In this document: one piece after another, positions 22,566-32,619 of the stretch
Layout of the letters: each line of letters starts with the position of its first letter
Numbering within the stretch: the stretch's first letter is position 1
Origin: Sarcomyxa edulis
Lineage: Eukaryota > Basidiomycota > Agaricomycetes > Agaricales > Mycenaceae
NCBI GenBank assembly: GCA_009761415.1
Contig: QUOL01000019.1
Coordinates: forward strand, 620,001-684,000
Length of the DNA: 64,000 nucleotides
Reading direction: 5' to 3'
The notes under the pieces: model-generated
The model's database searches: none
Told to the model about the DNA's origin: nothing
The model's input: the letters and a program-made list of their open reading frames with translations, nothing else
Translations under genes and position numbers: made by a program

Positions 22566-23054
22566 TCAGATGATAGCCATTAAAACTAGCGCAACAACTG
22601 GCCCGGCGTGCTGTATCACCTGAGACACGATATAACCAGCCGTGACTTTGTACTTGTCCTCGTATTTTAAGAACGAGAGACCAGCCCTTTTCGCCTGCCC
22701 ATCATTCACTTCGTCCACTCTCAGGATATACTGGCCGCCGCTCTCTAACGAACCATACCAGTCCTCTGCCCTCTCATTTGTATCATCAACAGGGCCAACA
22801 ATACGGAACCGTGAACCGTCTTCCGAGATATCCACTGTAGGTCCACCATTTAGCTTGAGTTCGATATGGCTTTTAGACTCAGAGGAATCGTAATAAGGGG
22901 TTTTGTCGTCATTAAAGTCAGAACTGGGAATCCAGCCATCGTTCTCGTATTGTTCCGTCTTTGGGGCGAGGTCAAATTTGTAGTCGGTTGCGAGGTTGTT
23001 GTATTTGAGCGTGCGGCTCGTGTTGTTCATCACTTGTACAATGCTCACGGTCAT
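22566..23054 (-). CDS. Small unknown protein, paralogue 1
   Basis: A single open frame of 162 residues. It begins MTVSIVQVMNNTSRTLKY and alternates short predicted beta strands with charged turns (ELKLNGGPTVDIS, FRIVGPVDDT, YILRVDEVNDGQ). It ends in a hydrophobic segment (GPVVALVLMAII) that could be a tail anchor or a buried strand. It is clearly paralogous to the gene at 23817-24305, by eye roughly two thirds identical, with length and motif order kept. No family is recognised; the NNTSR start and beta-rich body might suggest a cytosolic lectin- or cytolysin-like fold, but I cannot support that. The upstream sequence and TATA region are conserved with the paralogue. Confidence 0.7.
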   Translation of the reverse strand: MTVSIVQVMNNTSRTLKYNNLATDYKFDLAPKTEQYENDGWIPSSDFNDDKTPYYDSSESKSHIELKLNGGPTVDISEDGSRFRIVGPVDDTNERAEDWYGSLESGGQYILRVDEVNDGQAKRAGLSFLKYEDKYKVTAGYIVSQVIQHAGPVVALVLMAII

Positions 23055-23459
23055 GGTGAGGACTTGAACTATTGAAAGAATGAAGAGAATGAGAATGAGA
23101 TTGGGGAACGGGAAAAGTTCAAACGAAAAATATGAAACTACCTGGTGTGGGTCGAGTTCAAAAAATAGGAGATAAACAAGAGGGAGGAATAGAAGAGGGA
23201 TGGCTGTGATCGGAATGTCAGAAAAGAGATCAAGCCGGATTGAATGTCAGACCTTTCGATTATGAGTGAAGGCGAATTTGAGGCGGAAACTACTCCAAAA
23301 TAACACACTTGTAGATTCCTAACATCAGAATGTATCCTGTCATCGACTAGACAGAGAGACACTGACCTCTAACAGCGAAGAATGTGGCGTAAGAGGGCGA
23401 AGTGCGACCGGGTGCGATGCGTTGCAGCAACTCGAAAGAGAGGTGCGAACGGTGGCTGC

Positions 23460-23466
23460 TTTTATA
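23460..23466 (-). promoter_or_regulatory. TATA box of small-protein paralogue 1
   Basis: Minus-strand TATAAAA, about 400 bp upstream of the ATG. A spliced 5' leader is therefore likely; donor-like AGGTCAGT sites lie between. Confidence 0.55.
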
Positions 23467-23507
23467 CATCTATCAAGAGCGGTGGTTATAGTCATGATGT
23501 CCCATGA

Positions 23508-23520
23508 CTCGCACCGCGAG
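23508..23520. promoter_or_regulatory. Inverted-repeat promoter element CTCGCACCGCGAG, copy 1
   Basis: Two 5 bp arms (CTCGC/GCGAG) around a 3 bp centre, about 45 bp upstream of the TATA box. The same 13 bp occurs at the same place in the paralogue, with a conserved flanking CCCATGA. Confidence 0.6.
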
Positions 23521-23816
23521 ATGAGGTGGGTACAGAAACCTTATGAGCAATCATTCACCTTGTCAAAGACTTTCGTTCTTGAAGTTCTTATATATCCCGC
23601 ACATTCAAGTGTTCACAAAACATGTTTCTGGGTCAAGTAAACCGGTCCAGTCGAGACAAACTCCTCCTGGCGCTGTTGAAGCGCGTAAATCTAAACCCGT
23701 TGAAGTATGAAGACGCAAGAATCAAGATCACGATCACTAGAAGTGGAAGCGTAAGGAAAGTAGCCGAGAACATATGACAAAGGAGAAGAAACGAACGGTT
23801 TCCACCACCCGTTATA

Positions 23817-24305
23817 CTACTTCGTACATTGAAGGATGGCCACCAAGATTAGCGCAACAACCGGGGTCGCATGCTGTATGACTTGAGATGAAATATAGCC
23901 GGACGTGACCTTGAAATTGTCCTCGTATTTCAAGAACGAGAGAGCGGCCTTCGGTAGTTGCCCGTCATTTACTTCGTCTACCCTCAATATATAGAGGGCG
24001 CCGTTCTCCAACCTGCCATACCAGTCCCCTACCCTCTCCCTTGTATCATCAACAGGACCAAGGATACGAAACCTCCAGTCGTCGTCCGATATATCCACAC
24101 TGGGTCCATCATCTAGTTTGACTTCAATACGGCTGACAGAGCGGAACGGAATCCCGTCGTTGTGATAGTCAGAACTTGGAATCCAGTCATTGTTTCTATA
24201 TTGCACTGTTTTTGGTGCAACGCTGATTCTGCGGTTGGTTTCGAAATTGTGATAATGGAGTGTGCGACTCGTATTGTTCATCACTTGTACGATGCTTACG
24301 GGCAT
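23817..24305 (-). CDS. Small unknown protein, paralogue 2
   Basis: A single open frame of 162 residues, MPVSIVQVMNNTSRTLHY to the end ALILVAILQCTK. It keeps the paralogue's motif order: WIPSSD, a GPSVDIS turn, FRILGPVDDT, WYGRLENGALYILRVDEVND, SFLKYED, then GYISSQVIQHA before the hydrophobic C-terminus. Both copies remain open, which suggests both are used. Function unknown; the conserved hydrophobic tail may bind membrane. Confidence 0.7.
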   Translation of the reverse strand: MPVSIVQVMNNTSRTLHYHNFETNRRISVAPKTVQYRNNDWIPSSDYHNDGIPFRSVSRIEVKLDDGPSVDISDDDWRFRILGPVDDTRERVGDWYGRLENGALYILRVDEVNDGQLPKAALSFLKYEDNFKVTSGYISSQVIQHATPVVALILVAILQCTK

Positions 24306-24706
24306 GACGAGCGCTGAGTAGTACTGAGGATTCGCATCGGTTTAAAACGATGAGAATGAGATCAAGGGACGGAAAATTGTGAGGTTACTGACGTGGATCA
24401 AGACTGGAGAAGATGGGATTGAGGTACGTAAGACTACTGGAGGTATTCCTGCAGGTTGATTAGAAATGGAATCAAGCCGGATTACTTGGATGTCATACCT
24501 TTCAAGTCTTGCTATCGGTGGATGCAGACTTTGAGGCGGGAAACTACTTCCAATGAGTACAATTGTATATCCCTGACATCAGAATGGATCCCGTCATTGG
24601 GTCGACAGAGAGACACTGACCTGCAACAGCGAAGAATGTGGCGTAAGAAGCGCGAGGTGTAATGGGTTTCAACGACTTGAAAGAGAGACACAAATGGGGG
24701 GTGCTC

Positions 24707-24713
24707 TTATATA
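24707..24713 (-). promoter_or_regulatory. TATA box of small-protein paralogue 2
   Basis: Minus-strand TATATAA, in the position equivalent to the TATA box of paralogue 1. Confidence 0.55.
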
Positions 24714-24753
24714 ACTATCAAAAGCGGTAGTTATAATCGCGATACCCCATGAC

Positions 24754-24766
24754 TCGCACCGCGAGG
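24754..24766. promoter_or_regulatory. Inverted-repeat promoter element CTCGCACCGCGAG, copy 2
   Basis: Identical 13 bp to 23508-23520, again about 45 bp upstream of the TATA box. Confidence 0.6.
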
Positions 24767-24906
24767 TAAGATGGGTCCAGTCTATGAGCATCCATTCACC
24801 TTGTCAATATCTTTCGTTCTTGAACTTCTTATCCCGCACGTTCACATATTCACAAACCATGTTTCTGGGTCGGGTCAACCGGCCCACTCGAATAACAATT
24901 ATTGTT

Positions 24907-25930
24907 CTAGACTGTGATCGTTCTCCCTCGACATCGCGCCAAATCATTCGTCTCAGACTGATCAACGGCGTCCGGTGGGGGGTCATCGGCATAGACATCC
25001 AGCTCAAGTTCGTCATTTTGTCGAGCGTCATCCGGCGTAGTTGCAAATCGTGATGTGAAGATGGCATGAGTCTCCGTCATGTCCGTATTGGTGGAGAAAA
25101 TCCCGAGAGCGGCGGTTTCGTGAAGGTTGAGCATGAGTCGGGACATCATTGTGACCGATATGCTGCAAGACAAGGGAGATGTTTATCCAATTAGAACTAC
25201 TTGGATTGAGACAGAGAAAATGATGATTTACGTACCCGCTAGCGAAGGTAGACATGCAGCCTTTGAGAAGAGGCTAGATTCAAATGAGGCCGGGGTGAGT
25301 GAGGATTTGGGCTTATGAGCAATGTGAAAGGAAGGGTCGTACTCCTGCAATCTGCGACACAGTGTAAGTCAGATATGCAAGTGATGAGAGAAGACGACAC
25401 ATACATAGAAAGTCAGAATGTTGGCTAGATTGGCTAAAGCCATCACCCTGTTGTAGATTTCAATCAGGGCATGCCGCGAAGGACATGAAGGCTTTGGGCA
25501 TCTTACGCAAAGTATATAGCGCCTGGTACAGAAGAAAGATTGAAGTGAGATCTCCATATTCGGGTCTCACTTCGACAACGTACCATCCCTGAGCACAAGC
25601 GTGATAATAGGAATTGATGTCCTTGTCAGGAGATGCCGATGTCTGGCCCGCCATGTCTTTGACACAGTAAGGACGAACAATAAGGTGTCATATGTAAACA
25701 ATGCCTCCCAGCTCGCAGCAATGTCTATCAAAATTCTCGGGGATGAGTACCTTGCGAAGGTGGAGAAAACAGAGTAAGACTTACGGATCCCGCTGCAACG
25801 AGGCGATTTGTAATCAGGATGTTGCAGTAAAACATAGAACCGTAAGACCTACGTGTCTTCCGAGATTGCAACGTGACAGCCTGCGATTGAAGGGTCGACT
25901 TCTTGCGCCGAGGTATGTTGGTTAGTCAAT
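24907..25930 (-). CDS. DUF6533-type integral membrane protein, C-terminal exons with micro-exons
   Basis: Seven exons can be chained on the minus strand: about 25930-25853, 25792-25785 (8 nt), 25724-25584, 25522-25507 (16 nt), 25447-25405, 25351-25343 (9 nt), 25273-25236 and 25162-24907. The join reads GCHVAISEDTG, IHIAASWEALFTYDTLLF, RDGAIYFAVMALANLANILT, FYIAGPLLKGCMSTFASG and ISVTMMSRLMLNLHE, matching the conserved C-terminal half of the basidiomycete DUF6533 multi-pass membrane family. All phases agree, and the final exon ends in an acidic cytosolic tail. The N-terminal membrane segments could not be found upstream, where transposon sequence begins near 26.2 kb, so the gene may be truncated. 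Function of the family is unknown. Confidence 0.62.
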
Positions 25931-26231
25931 GACCACTACACACCCAGAGGTTAAGAGCGCCCGGGTTCAATAGTCAAAAACAGTTGCCGGACTCGAAACC
26001 GGCGATGGCCCGGGTTGGAAATAATAATAGCCCAGATGTAAAAAACATCGAATGTATTGAACTCGAGAATTTTCTTGAGCCCGGTTTGAGTCCTTTGAAA
26101 TATATCCCTCACACTCTTCTCTCATCCACCTGGGTACAAAATCCAGTAGAATCTTCAACGAAGAGATTGATTCGGCCACCTCTTCAGGACTTTCCAAATA
26201 TAACCACTCCGGAGTCCGGATCCGAGCGCAC

Positions 26232-29200
26232 ATGTCAGAACCCGATCCTCGACGTGTGTTGAATGCGGTCTTTATACTTCTCACACACACTCACACAATG
26301 CAATATTTTTCTCAGACTGGGCTTCTACTGACAATGCTGGCACGATTTTCTGGAGATGTCTTGTGTGTAAGGATGGCCGATTCAGGGCGGCTTTCCGTCG
26401 TTCAAGTCATGAAGCGACAGCCAACCACCAGAGATTGCTTGCTCGCCTTCAGGCCGAAGAACTGGAGGCTGAACGACTTGCCCAGCAGTCCCCATCGCCT
26501 ACTCCAAGTCAAGACGAGACTGCTAGGACTCCATCTAACTCGGATTCTATAACCGACCTGAATATCGTTGAGGATGGTCTTCGCAACTTGTTGCACTCGT
26601 TATCTTCTCACCATCCTGCTAACAGAGCTCAGACTGCGCACTCTACTCGTCCTGCTTCTCCTCCAGACGCTGTTTTAGATTGGAATCTATACGAGGCCAC
26701 TGAAGATACCGAGCTCGACCTCTCAGCTGAGCAACAAGCTATCGCGCTCATATCTCAGCAACTTCTGGACCGTTTGAACGATGCGAACATCAACTCAGAT
26801 GACGACGACGACGACGAACGTTCAGACGAGGAACCAGAACCCGTTGCAGAACCTGTAGTATCAGGTATGAGTGTTGATTCTATTGTCACTCGCACAGCAC
26901 AGTTCTAACAGCGACGCCCGGATTTTTCTAGTTGACGATGGAGATTCAAGCATAGACACCGAAGCTCCTCGTAAACGCGCCCGCGCAAGGGAACCAGGAG
27001 CAACTTCTAAGCAGTGGTATCCGTGGAGTGACAAGATTGTGAGTCAACGCATGTCTTTCTACTCCGTTTCCCAAAAGTGACCGCAACGCGTATCGTAGAC
27101 CTGCACTCTCGATATATTGATGCACTTGCCGCGTTCAGTTTTCTCGCATCGCCAGCTGGATTTATTCTTATGGCTACTCAAGGTCAACCATATTGACGAT
27201 GTTCCATCCGTCAAATCCATGCAGAGTGTCAATGCTATGTTGCAGAAGATGTGTGGTGTCGACACTATCGCGTACAACGGCGCGCTCGGTCACAAGTACT
27301 TTGTAAATAGCCTTTCCCAGATAATTGCTCAGGTCTGCATGCTCAACAGTCGAACTTGAAATTTGGCTGACAGTCAAGTATCTACAGGAGATGTCAAATC
27401 CAAAAGTACGACCTCATCTTTCGTTCTATCCCGAAGATAGTGGTAAACGGCTTTGTGAGGCGCGTCAAGGTCGCCGTTGGCTCCATGAAGTTCCCCCCGA
27501 TCAAATCACCCCCATGGCGCGCATCGCGGGACGGGATTATTTTATCTTCGAGCCAACAATGCTTCGTGACGGCAGTTGTTGTATTCCCATCCGGTGGTTC
27601 ACGCGAGGAAAGATCCTTCTTGCTCAATGCTGGAAACTTGACACGGTCATTACGGATACTGGGGCCTCATGGCGAGCCGTCAAATCTGAAGGGTATGAAG
27701 TTTCTCAGGAACAATTTCTGAAGAACTTCCCCGAGCTTTGTGACGATGCGGCTGGATACAACCTTCCAGACCCCTCGAAAATCATCGGTAAGTCCAAATA
27801 ATGTATTTGTTTCGTTCTACATCTTATTGAACCATATCCCACAGGCGTCTTTGACCCAGTCACATCTACAACGTTGCCCTGGACTCTGTCAAATCCTGCG
27901 GTAGGGAACCGCTGGCGAGGGTTGGCACAGGGATCGAGAGTCTACGCATTTCCGATCTGGTTATACTGCGACGATACCTCCGGCAATGTTTCTAAGAAAT
28001 GGAATGAACATAATAGCTTCCTCTTTACCCCAGCAGGCCTCCCTTTCAAGCACTCGCAGAAGGAGTACAACATCCACTTTCTCTCAACTTCGAATCTTGC
28101 TCCACCTCTCGAAATGCTCGACGGGATTGTGGACCAATTAGAGTACGCTCTCATTCTACGTATAGTATCCTTTACTTACACCTTTAAAATAGGGCCGCTC
28201 AGGATACAGGCATTTGGGCATGGGACAGTGAGCTCAGCGAGCCTGTATTGGTCATTCCGATGGTACTCGCGTTGCTCGGTGATAATCCGATGCAAAGCGA
28301 GTTTGCCTGTCATATTGGTCTAGGTGGAAAGTATTTTTGCAGGGCATGTTGGGTCAAAGGTAGTGACGCTCTTGATCGCCTGCCTATAGACGAGGCATTG
28401 GATCCTGGAGGCACAAACAATAGTGATGGGGGTCAAAGTAGTGATGCGGACAGTGTCGAAAGTGCCGCTTCTGATCTGGAATCCGTACCGAGGCATCCAG
28501 CTATGGCTGGTCCCATTGCAGGGTCTTCAGATAGTGCCACGGGTGTCACGCCGGCATCCCCGGTTGCAAAACCAAAAAAGGGTAAAGGGAAGAAAGTCGT
28601 CGAGACCATGGCGGACATGGTCAAACGTGTCAAGGCATTTCTAACGGTAATTCATTCCCAACATCCTCATGTTGTCGTACTAAAATTGAATGCAGGTCGG
28701 TCGTCCACGGAGCAAAAACGAAACCACCGACAAATTGGCCTCATTTTTCACAGAAGCATCGTCGATTGGTACTAAAACAAAAATCCACAAGATGCGTACC
28801 CAGTCGGGGATCAAAGATACATTCCAGTTGTTTCATCTAGAAGCAATGTTCGACTCGTACAAAACTAAACGAGGACGGGACGCCAAACAGGCTGCCTTGG
28901 ACGCCAAAATCAGTACGTTACCTGACATCACAACTAGTCCCGTATGGCGCATTAAAGGTACATTTTGCATGTGAATCACCCGCTCCAAATATCTACTCAA
29001 TCAACGTAGGTCTCGATCCTCATCAGGATACGCCAGTGGAAGTACTTCACGTAGTTCTTCTCGGTTTTGTCAAGTATCTTTGGCGTGATGTGCTTCAAGT
29101 GCAGCTTAAGAACAACATCGCAAAGAAGAGTCTTCTCGAAACACGGTTATCCTCGTTTGACGTCTCGGGCTTAGGAATCTCGCCTCTTGCAGGTCATACG

Positions 29201-30716
29201 CTCGTGCAGTATGGTGGCTCATTGACTGGGCGCGATCTTCGGACTATCGCGCAAGCAGCTCCTTTTGTGCTATATGATTTGGTCCCAAAGGATAGCTTCG
29301 AAACTTGGGTAGCTCTTTCGAAGCTGATTCCCTTGATTTGGCAGCCGGAGATAATTGACATCGATGCTCATGTTGTACGATCCTCTTTTGCTGTCCGTCT
29401 TCTTTCGAGTCAGTGCACTCATGTCATTTATCAGACTCTCCTGGAGAAGGAAATCAACTATTTCCTACTCTGCGCAGCCCGATGGACCAATCGCTGGTTC
29501 AACAAACCAAAATTCCACATCTTACTCCATCTTCCCGAACATATTCGGCGATTTGGGCCTGCAATTCTCTTCGCCACAGAGGCCTTCGAATCGTTCAATG
29601 CCATCATCCGCGCAAAGAGTGTACATTCTAATCGACATGCTCCATCGCGTGATATCGCCATAGGTTTTGCACAAGGTAACCGTGTCCGCCATCTTCTGAG
29701 CGGTGGAATGTTTGTATTCCACACCACAAACTCTGAGTCCTCAAAGTTCTCCAAGTCTCCAGACGACTGGAATTCCATTGGTCCTGGACCTAAAAGCTTG
29801 ACGGCGTACCCCAACACCGTCACGCAATATCTTGGTCTTGGAGATCGAAAATCCACACCTCATGGTACCGTTTTCCAGCTCTCGCACGTTTGGGCCATTC
29901 ATCAACTGTGCTTCTTAGGTATATGTTCCCCGGACAAGCAGCCCGCACGTCCGTTCACCGAAACATTGACTGGTCTCAAACTTCCACAATCTCTCGATAG
30001 GACACGTCTCTGTAAGACAAACAAGGACATGTACCTCGAGAATGGAGATGTTTGTCCACTGGACCAGTTTGTTATTGTGCTCAATGGTTTGAACGGTCAG
30101 ACATTCATTGCTCGCGTGAAGGAAATAATACAGATTGTTGGATCGGCTGATGATTGGAGTCGCCGTCCCTCCGGTGTTCTTCTTCAATCTACAGACGTTC
30201 AACGTCCATCTACTACCTACAGGATGCCTCGAATCGATCTCCAAGACAACTGGTCCCTAGTCCCTATGACGGTGAGTTCTTTCACATGCATGTTTGTTCG
30301 TACAGAGCCTGACATGACTAACATGGCATTAGGATCTTCTTTGTACTGTGAACGCACAGCATAATTGTGTGGACCGTGAATGCGGTCCGACAGGATTCCA
30401 ATATATCTACCAAGAGCGAGAAAAAACCAGCCACACCCGACCTGTCATTGCGCACTCTGTCGACACGGACCTAATTCTCAACACAGGCCAAATGCGCGAT
30501 GCCATCAATCTACAGAAGTTTCGGATCTCTTCTGAGAACCTCGATTCAGACATTATCGTTCATGCAAGTGCGGAAAAAGAGATCAAGTCGCTGAAAGTAG
30601 TTGATTTATTGAGCCACCCGAAATCTTCCAGTGGACCGGCCAGAAAGCGGGGAGGAATTACGGCTCAGAGTCAGAGTAGGCCTGTTGCACAACGCCTCGC
30701 AGATCTTCAAGTATAG
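26232..30716 (+). CDS. Transposase, CACTA-superfamily-like, 10 exons, apparently intact
   Basis: Predicted 1323 residues from exons 26232-26253, 26316-26864, 26932-27038, 27099-27332, 27388-27787, 27845-28142, 28193-28646, 28696-28957, 29010-30271 and 30333-30716; all introns are 49-67 bp GT-AG and all phases match. The N-terminus has a C2H2-like finger (FWRCLVCKDGRF, then SSHEATANH). The core has candidate catalytic acids in WLYCDDTSGN (about 480), LLGDNPMQSE (567) and ATEAFESFN (966), plus a FCRACWVKG cysteine motif just after the second acid. EVLHVVLLGFVKY and the basic linker KPKKGKGKK are further landmarks. It belongs with the tnp2/CACTA-like transposases of basidiomycetes; which sub-family is uncertain. 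The acid triad is inferred from spacing. The open structure suggests recent activity. Confidence 0.72.
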
Positions 30717-30731
30717 ATTACTATATAGTCT

Positions 30732-31573
30732 CTATAATGGAACAGGAATGTCATGATCTAGAAGTAGAGCTACGAGACAGTTATTCTGTACTGCTAGAGA
30801 GCGACATTTCCTCCTCAATGCCATCTGATCCCTGACCGCCTCAATGAAATCCTCGCGCAACTGAGTGACATCCCCACCCTGGGCCTGACGCAATGTTGTG
30901 ATGAACATATACTCCACGGATGAGAGGTGTACGTAGGAAGGAGGGTACGTCAAGGTAGATGCAGTAGTTGGTAATGCGATAGCGGGTACTGAAGTATGGA
31001 CATCTGACTTCTTTGGCGACACCGGCTCCTTTTTGATTGGAGATACTAGAATATTCGAGGGCTTAGTATGAATGAGTGACAGCAGACAGATGCTTACTCG
31101 TACCTTCGAAATACTCTTCAGGTTGAGTCTGTGTACCTATATCGAGGTCTTCTTCTAACTGAGAACCGGTCAAATCCCGAATGTACTGAGAGTCCGTGAC
31201 TTGGCTGTCCAGCGCTCCACCATCAAAGAGTCTAGAAATATGTGAGAACAAAGATAGAATGAGAGATGCACCACATACTTTGCAATGAGGCCCAGTTTGG
31301 TTGTCTTTGTGGCTGCAGAACACGTATATTGTGGGCGTGAAGACGAAGGAGTTGGTGTGGTAGATCTGTCCAGAATGATGAGTCTAAATAGAGTGACAAA
31401 AGAATTGAAAGAGCTACCGTAAGATTGGGGGAGAGTGTCTGCTTGTTTTGCAGGTTGAATAGGGTGTATACAAGTGAGAGTTGACCAGGACGCTCGATGG
31501 CGATGGCGAGGAACGAGCACTCTTCATATCGAAGCTTGGAAGGGTGGGAGAAAGAAGCAAAGGGGCCAGACAA
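30732..31573 (-). CDS. Small unknown gene convergent with the transposase, 3 exons
   Basis: Predicted 249 residues from exons 31573-31418, 31383-31104 and 31045-30732 (minus). It starts MSGPFASFSHPSKLRYEE and contains the cysteine pairs FCSHKDNQ and HCKVCGAS, an acidic middle (LTGSQLEEDLDIGTQTQPEE), the basic link SPIKKEPVSPKKSD, and a helical end (LREDFIEAVRDQMALRRKCR). No family recognised. Its stop is 15 bp from the transposase stop and its start is 183 bp from a divergent gene, a compactness that suggests it travels with the transposase as an accessory gene. Intron 1 is only 34 bp and is uncertain. Confidence 0.55.
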
Positions 31574-31756
31574 ACATTTGCAAACCTCCCTTTATAGTTT
31601 TCGGACAATGCTGTGCTGAATTAAAAGTCGCGTCAAGTCGCGTCTGAAACTCAGTCAACCAACTTTTCACGTGAGGGAGGACTATAAATTCAGCCTGATT
31701 TCATCCTAAACTGACTCTTGTTAAACACCCCTCATCTCCCACTACTTTTGGCCGTC

Positions 31757-32619
31757 ATGTCCTCCAATCTCGACCCCAACTTCCTCATGTCTTCTACCCC
31801 TGCACAAACAGGCGGGTTCACCTTTCCTGGCCCAAATACACCGCAAAGCAACGCCAACAGACCTTTTAATCCTGCATTCAATCCCTCACTCCTTTTCGAC
31901 GAGAGCTCCAGTCCTCCGGGCCCTCTGTCAAACAGCCCCCTGTTCCCACTGACAGACTCGAGTCGCTCTGGTTTGACACTGCCGCCAAATCCCCGGTCCA
32001 CATCGGCGCCTATCATCGATCCACTCCTCATTGACGGGCTAGCTTTGGACTTTCAACTTGAACCTCAGCAGCGTGCCAATCTTCGTGCTTTTGTTCAAGT
32101 CAGTGACTTCGGAGTATACACATTCCGCTGTCACCATACTGATTAGGTTTTTTTCCAGCTCGGATCTGTAGCAGAAGGACTATCCCAACCTGACCTCCTG
32201 ACTCGTGTATATTTTCTCTGTGTGATGTATAGCGAGGCCGCCGAACGTCGCCGTATTGCAAGGGACGAGGGCATAGAGAATCTTAGGGGGCTTTTTTTGG
32301 ACTTGAAGATACGCTTGGATGATACTTTCACATTCACAACAGAACAGCGGGTGCGTCGAATCATCTCTCTTCATTCTATAGCTGATATCCAAGTACTAAT
32401 CTGGGGCATTTAGGGAAATATTCGAGGATGGGCTCAAGATATCATCTACGATGCAACACGAACATCATTTGTGACTATGCATATTGATCTCGAGGTACGT
32501 AGGAGCATGTTGTCTTATTTGTTTCTGGTATTCAACGGTCTTCAAATCCCTGACAGCAAAAGCTTCGTACAGACAAGGTCAATTGTATGCTCACAAACGT
32601 TTATGGAAGTCCGTTCCGC
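31757..32619 (+). pseudogene. Small unknown gene cut by LTR insertion
   Basis: Exons 31757-32098, 32159-32350, 32414-32494 and about 32557-32619 chain in frame. The start is MSSNLDPNFLMSSTPAQTGG, a Pro/Ser-rich region; then come LLTRVYFLCVMYSEAAERRR, a helix-rich part, and QKLRTDKVNCMLTNVYGSPF. The frame stops making sense at 32620, where an LTR begins with TGTGATGAGG. The 3' part must lie beyond the insertion, outside this window or lost. It is divergent from the 30732-31573 gene across a 183 bp shared promoter. Function unknown; probably an accessory gene of the same transposon. Confidence 0.55.

Larger units (their letters stand above)
22540..24900 (-). repeat. Tandem gene duplication, ~1.2 kb unit
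   Basis: The two small-protein genes, their 5' leaders and their promoters are collinear: about 22540-23640 against about 23790-24850. Shared non-coding landmarks include ACACTGACCT, CAGCGAAGAATGTGGCGTAA and CCCATGACTCGCACCGCGAG. Coding parts have diverged by substitution without breaking either frame. Confidence 0.8.

Noticed and set aside
25970..26020. tRNA-like 3' end on the minus strand (T-loop-like GGTTTCGAGTCC followed by a T run)
   Set aside because: The T-stem would need an 8-base loop, and no matching acceptor 5' strand or anticodon arm was found upstream, so a tRNA gene or tRNA-derived SINE is not supported.
25967..26290. 107-codon minus-strand open frame upstream of the DUF6533-type gene as its N-terminus
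   Set aside because: Its sequence is hydrophilic and does not resemble the membrane segments expected there.
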